Positions 42,134 to 45,913 of a DNA stretch of 45,913 nt are shown piece by piece. Position 1 is the first letter of the stretch; each line of letters opens with the position of its first letter. The stretch is from contig JAGYNR010000006.1 in assembly GCA_018399715.1 (NCBI GenBank), positions 1 through 45,913 on the forward strand. Reading direction: 5' to 3'. The position numbers and the translations under genes are program-made. The DNA comes from Desulfobacterales bacterium. GTDB lineage: Bacteria; Desulfobacterota; Desulfobacteria; Desulfobacterales; SKZT01. The notes under the pieces are model-generated. The model had not been told where the DNA came from and searched no databases. It saw only the letters and a program-made list of their open reading frames with translations.

Positions 42134-44494
42134 TCATTTATTATCATTGTTTTCCATAAGAAGCTCTTTCAATTTCCGGGAAAGTTCTATCAGGTCAAAT
42201 GGTTTTTGTATAAAACCATTGCAGCCGCGGTCCAGTATTTCTTGTGCCCTGCCGTCTACGCTGTAACCACTGGAAAGCATAACCTTGACTTCTGGATCTA
42301 TCTGCCATAGCCGGTCAAACGTCTCTCCCCCATCCATTTCCGGCATGATCATATCCAGTAATACCAGATCTATATTCCCCTTATTGTGCTGATAAATATC
42401 GACCGCTTCTTTTCCAGAAGATGCTGTTAGCACCTTGTAACCAAGTTTTTCCAACATTTTGCTGCCCACATCCGTAACGATTTTTTCGTCATCAACAAAT
42501 AATATTGTTCCTTTACCTTCGAAAGCGGTTTCTTGTTGACAAGTGGTTTCTTTTATCATTTCTTCGGATGCAGGAAGATAAATATAAAATGTTGTCCCGC
42601 ATCCCAATTTACTACCTACATCGATGAAACCATTGTGTTGTTTTATGATTCCGTAGGCAGAAGAAAGCCCAAGCCCTGTTCCCCCGCCAATTTCTTTGGT
42701 CGTAAAAAAAGGATCAAATATCCTCTCACAAATTTCTTTCTTCATTCCGATACCCGTATCCGCCACTGAAATCTTTACATATCTGCCGGGCTTTACATTA
42801 TGAGGACTGACGAAATCCTTTTCCAATAGAACATTTTGGGTCTTCAGATAAATTTTCCCGCCTGCAGGCATAGCCTGTGCGGCATTAATGAAAAGATTTA
42901 ACAAAACCTGTTCTATTTGCCAACGATCCAGTTCAATGGTGAAAACATCTACCTGATACTTTGCAGCGATACGGATTTCTTTCCTGGTTCGGCCAAACAT
43001 TTCAGCGCTTTTCCGGATAATCGAATTGATATTATACGGTCTGACTTCATGCTTAGCGCCTTTTGCTATCCCCAACAGTTGGCGGGTTAACGATACACCC
43101 CGCTGAACATATTCCTCTATGTGTTTAATCCTTTCATAAAACTCACTTTTATCGAGGCCGTTTAGCAACAATAGTGATGCGTTGCCCTGTAAGCCCATCA
43201 ACAGATTATTAAAATCGTGTGCGATTCCACCTGCCAACAGTCCGAGGCTTTCCAGTTTCTGAGCACGGAATACCTGTTCCCGAAAATGCTCTTTTTCATT
43301 TTCTTTATCCATCAGTTCAAATTCAGCTCCTATCATCTGGCTAACGGTCTTTATCAGGTTTAAATCCCAGTCACTAAACGTTCGTTCTTTTCCAAATGTG
43401 TTTATGACCCCGATAACATCTCCCGTATGACTAAAAACAGGCAATCCCGCATAACACTTTGCTGCAGTATCGGATAGACATCTGGCTGATGGGAAGTTCT
43501 TACTCACCCCGGATTCGAAAATAACCGCTTGTTTTTTAACAATTATCTGCTGCAAAGGAAGGCCATCGGGTGAAAAATTGACGGTTGAATTTAATCCATG
43601 CGTAGCTGACGCGACGGCGATGAAACCTTTTTCCTCATTGACAAATCTTGTTATCAAAACATTTAATCCGAGCGCATCGGAAATCGTATTGGCTAAACGA
43701 GCAAAAAGCTGTTCTCCATGGTTTGTAACAGCGATACGATACAGCTTCTCAATCCAGCGACTTCTTTGCTCGAGGGATTGTTTCATTTGCGCTATGTTGT
43801 CACTCAAAAATTCGAGTTCATAGATTCCTTTGTAATCAGGAGATTTCCCTGCGCGAACAGATGTGATAATTTTGTTGATGGGGCTTCGAAGCAACTTTTC
43901 CAGAAGAAAAAAAGTGACTAGTATGCTGAAAAGCAGAAGAATACCGGTAACAATATAGACAGCTTTTACCTGATTCATCAGCGGTGCATATTGAGTCGTG
44001 TCTTTAATCAAATCCACCCGCCAACTCCAGGGTTTAAAATTAAAATGGGTAATATAGCATAACTCGCCGTTATGAGTGATGCAGGATGACGTTTCCCGGG
44101 CTTGATGTTGTGCGAGATATTTTTTCACAGGAGGGGAAATACGCATCAGCAAAAATTCATCATGTCTATTGTCATATATCCGGCATTCCAAATGACTTCT
44201 TTTTACATAATCCTCTATGGCTCCCACCGTCAGGGCCTTTTTCACTCTAACCGCCCTGGAATTGCCTAATTGACCATCTTCTATCAGCTCTGTGAAATTT
44301 TGATCACAAATACTGTAGACCTCTTTAGAAATCCCTCGCAGTGCCGCGTTTATTTGTTGATGGGCAAAATCAGATACGGATCTTAACACAAAAAAATACA
44401 GTCCTGCTCCCAATACGATGGTGACAATAACCACTGGTAAAACCATTTGAAGGGCAAGGCTGTTAAATATTCGTTTGTGATATTTTTTGCTCAA
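42134..44494 (-). CDS. Hybrid sensor histidine kinase with GAF domain
   Basis: The 786-residue form starts at a TTG at 44494 that overlaps the stop of the upstream gene (TTGA) and has GGAG eight bases before it. An ATG at 44557 in the same frame has no such site. Domains are a membrane span near the N-terminus, a periplasmic sensor region of about 150 residues and a second span. A GAF domain (about 270-410) follows, then HisKA with His426 in IAHDFNN, HATPase with GGTGLGLSSAYG, and a receiver with Asp714. It has no DNA-binding output. It is coupled to the binding-protein gene, which probably delivers the ligand signal. Confidence 0.88.
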   Translation of the reverse strand: MSKKYHKRIFNSLALQMVLPVVIVTIVLGAGLYFFVLRSVSDFAHQQINAALRGISKEVYSICDQNFTELIEDGQLGNSRAVRVKKALTVGAIEDYVKRSHLECRIYDNRHDEFLLMRISPPVKKYLAQHQARETSSCITHNGELCYITHFNFKPWSWRVDLIKDTTQYAPLMNQVKAVYIVTGILLLFSILVTFFLLEKLLRSPINKIITSVRAGKSPDYKGIYELEFLSDNIAQMKQSLEQRSRWIEKLYRIAVTNHGEQLFARLANTISDALGLNVLITRFVNEEKGFIAVASATHGLNSTVNFSPDGLPLQQIIVKKQAVIFESGVSKNFPSARCLSDTAAKCYAGLPVFSHTGDVIGVINTFGKERTFSDWDLNLIKTVSQMIGAEFELMDKENEKEHFREQVFRAQKLESLGLLAGGIAHDFNNLLMGLQGNASLLLLNGLDKSEFYERIKHIEEYVQRGVSLTRQLLGIAKGAKHEVRPYNINSIIRKSAEMFGRTRKEIRIAAKYQVDVFTIELDRWQIEQVLLNLFINAAQAMPAGGKIYLKTQNVLLEKDFVSPHNVKPGRYVKISVADTGIGMKKEICERIFDPFFTTKEIGGGTGLGLSSAYGIIKQHNGFIDVGSKLGCGTTFYIYLPASEEMIKETTCQQETAFEGKGTILFVDDEKIVTDVGSKMLEKLGYKVLTASSGKEAVDIYQHNKGNIDLVLLDMIMPEMDGGETFDRLWQIDPEVKVMLSSGYSVDGRAQEILDRGCNGFIQKPFDLIELSRKLKELLMENNDNK

Positions 44495-45744
44495 AAGAGA
44501 GGCTCCGCCGTACGAATCTCTTTTGGGCAGACGATCTCTTTTTTCCCCTCCTGCCATTGAATGGTAAAAGCGTGCTGTCGAATTTGTTTTCCGTTGCTGT
44601 CCACCCCGAAACGTCCGATAATTGTTGTGGTATCCAGATGAAATAGTGTTGAACGAACTTTTTTCTTATCAATACTTTGCGCTTCTCTTATGGCTTCTGC
44701 CAGAACCTGCCCGCCTGCATAGGCAAGACCGGCATGATATCCCGGAGAACCACCATAGGCATTTATAAAATCTTTCTCAAACTTACGGGCACCCGGATAA
44801 TTGGCCCTGGGTTCCCACAGCGAAGTTCCGAAAACAAGCTCCGCATCTTTACCGCATTTATCATAAAACGCCTGAAGCGCTGGTCCGACAGAAGCATAAA
44901 AAACTTCAGGCCGCCAGTTAATGCGTTTTAATACCTGAATCATATCCACAGACTCATCCATGTGCCCACAAACCATCAGTACCTGGCAATTCTTTTTCTT
45001 TGCTTCGAGAGCGAACGGATCCAACCGTTTGGTACCCTTCTTAAATCCTATGTATACAGAAACCTTTAGTCCAAATCGTTTGGCCCATTTTCTTGAACTT
45101 TCCGCCAGGTCAATTGAAAAAGGATCTTTTGCAAAGACAATGGCAATATTGTTTAAATCATTCATTACCATGAGTTCAAGCAACCCAACCGAAAATTTGC
45201 TCGCCGGCGTATAGATACCGATAGCGTTATGGCATCCCATCTCCCAAAGTCTGTCGGCTGCAGCGCCAGCAATTAAAATGGGAATATCGTGTCTTTCGGC
45301 AATGGGAAGAACAGCTTCGGTAATAAGGCTGGAATAAGGCGCAAATAAAAAGTCCACATTATCTTTTTCGATAATCTGCTGATACAATGTTCTGGCATAC
45401 TCCGGGTCACTTTTGTCATCCTTGACTATCAGTTGAACCGATCTCCCCAGTATGCCACCTTCCCTGTTGACATGATTTTCCCATAACCTGAAACCTTTAT
45501 AAAGGGCATTGGATATAACATCAAATTTTCCTGTCAGCCCTAAACTACACCCTACCTTTATAGGCGGTTCAGCAAAACAAGATGCATAAAAAAAATAAAA
45601 CAAAAAAAGAAGGAAACAAAACACCTTACAACAGAACCGGCTCAAAAAATATGACGACTGTGTAATCAAACAAAGACATGAACGATATAAAAGACCCCGT
45701 TTCCCAACAGAATAAACGGGGTTGATGACATTTTGAAGCATCAA
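44491..45744 (-). CDS. Branched-chain amino acid-type periplasmic substrate-binding protein
   Basis: The 417-residue protein is a LivK-type (Peripla_BP_6) binding protein: IKVGCSLGLTGKFDV, NREGGILGRSVQLIVKDDKSDPE, then an LFAPYSSLITEAVLPI block. The signal peptide is unusual: the hydrophobic run VFCFLLFLFYFFYASCFA begins only around residue 42. The start is a TTG at 45744 (AGGAG nine bases upstream), or ATG one codon later. No permease or ATPase genes accompany it, and it is coupled to the histidine kinase, so sensing rather than uptake is likely. A terminator-like hairpin lies inside the first 20 codons. Confidence 0.85.
   Translation of the reverse strand: MMLQNVINPVYSVGKRGLLYRSCLCLITQSSYFLSRFCCKVFCFLLFLFYFFYASCFAEPPIKVGCSLGLTGKFDVISNALYKGFRLWENHVNREGGILGRSVQLIVKDDKSDPEYARTLYQQIIEKDNVDFLFAPYSSLITEAVLPIAERHDIPILIAGAAADRLWEMGCHNAIGIYTPASKFSVGLLELMVMNDLNNIAIVFAKDPFSIDLAESSRKWAKRFGLKVSVYIGFKKGTKRLDPFALEAKKKNCQVLMVCGHMDESVDMIQVLKRINWRPEVFYASVGPALQAFYDKCGKDAELVFGTSLWEPRANYPGARKFEKDFINAYGGSPGYHAGLAYAGGQVLAEAIREAQSIDKKKVRSTLFHLDTTTIIGRFGVDSNGKQIRQHAFTIQWQEGKKEIVCPKEIRTAEPLF
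45685..45722 (-). promoter_or_regulatory. Terminator/attenuator-like hairpin inside the start of the binding-protein gene
   Basis: On the minus strand ACCCCGTTT pairs with AAACGGGGT around an 11-base loop and is followed by CTTTTATAT. It falls in codons about 8-19, before the signal peptide proper. It may attenuate transcription, or may mean that translation starts further down. Confidence 0.45.
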
Positions 45745-45847
45745 TAGTATTTTCTCCTATCTTAAGAAAGATACCCTGCTTTTTTAATGTTTACCTTTTA
45801 TGAAAAATTGCTTGAAAAGTCAAGCCACTCATATTCCGAAACATAAG

Positions 45848-45913
45848 TAGTGCCCGAACGAAAAATAGGATTTTTCGTTAAGATCAAGGAAGACGAAAAT
45901 TTTAACCACAGAC
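45848..45913 (+). repeat. Dispersed MITE-like repeat, long form (copy 4, cut by window end)
   Basis: The first 66 bases match copy 2 from its TAGTGCCCGAACG end through the internal hairpin and the interior up to CCACAGAC, where the window stops. It lies upstream of the binding-protein gene. Confidence 0.9.

Overview
The window reads as a chromosomal segment of a sulfate-reducing deltaproteobacterium, most likely a member of the Desulfobacterales. The evidence is a complete qrcABCD-type menaquinone reductase operon, System II (ResB/CcsA) cytochrome c maturation, many molybdenum-cofactor genes, and two in-frame UGA codons that fit selenocysteine. I see no rRNA, tRNA, CRISPR array, phage or intact transposase gene. 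Taxonomy is inferred from gene content only.

Left part (1-13.8 kb). A YhaN-like coiled-coil ATPase (cut by the window edge) overlaps a YhaO/SbcD-like nuclease on the minus strand. On the plus strand psd and pssA (phosphatidylethanolamine synthesis) are followed by a leuB-like dehydrogenase, greA, rpoZ, a TtcA-like tRNA thiolase and folE2. A lipoprotein of unknown function faces folE2. Then come an HU gene, a formyltransferase-only purH relative, a remnant of an AAA-ATPase-like gene and murA.

Middle (13.8-35.4 kb). A minus-strand block runs resB, ccsA, qrcA, qrcB, qrcC, qrcD and a 54-residue membrane protein, ending at a clear terminator. A promoter lies between ccsA and qrcA. Divergent from it is a gldA-gldF-gldG-DUF4340 type ABC operon that continues into a left-handed beta-helix protein, then glmM and purB. 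Next are pyrR-moaB (minus) and mobA-moaE-moaC (plus), then mltA.

Right part (35.5-45.9 kb). A hybrid histidine kinase with a periplasmic binding domain is followed by the most interesting locus: a two-gene YeeE/YedE sulfur transporter and a peroxiredoxin. In the first YeeE gene the conserved GG-C-xSGHG cysteine is a TGA (codon 135). In the peroxiredoxin the peroxidatic cysteine is a TGA (codon 84). Both TGAs are followed at the right distance by a perfect hairpin with a GGUC loop, as in bacterial SECIS elements. A DUF1007/NicO metal-transport pair and a second sensor module (substrate-binding protein plus hybrid kinase) complete the window on the minus strand.

A family of dispersed intergenic repeats with TA-flanked inverted ends is present in six copies: three complete long copies of about 145 bp, one long copy cut by the window end, and two 40-41 bp short forms. 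The short forms look like internal deletions between direct repeats. Stretches over 300 bp without a gene are three. 10095-10648 holds one repeat, one hairpin and the HU promoter. 21728-22046 is an AT-rich divergent region holding only a candidate promoter. 38222-38569 holds one repeat and the leader of the selenoprotein operon.
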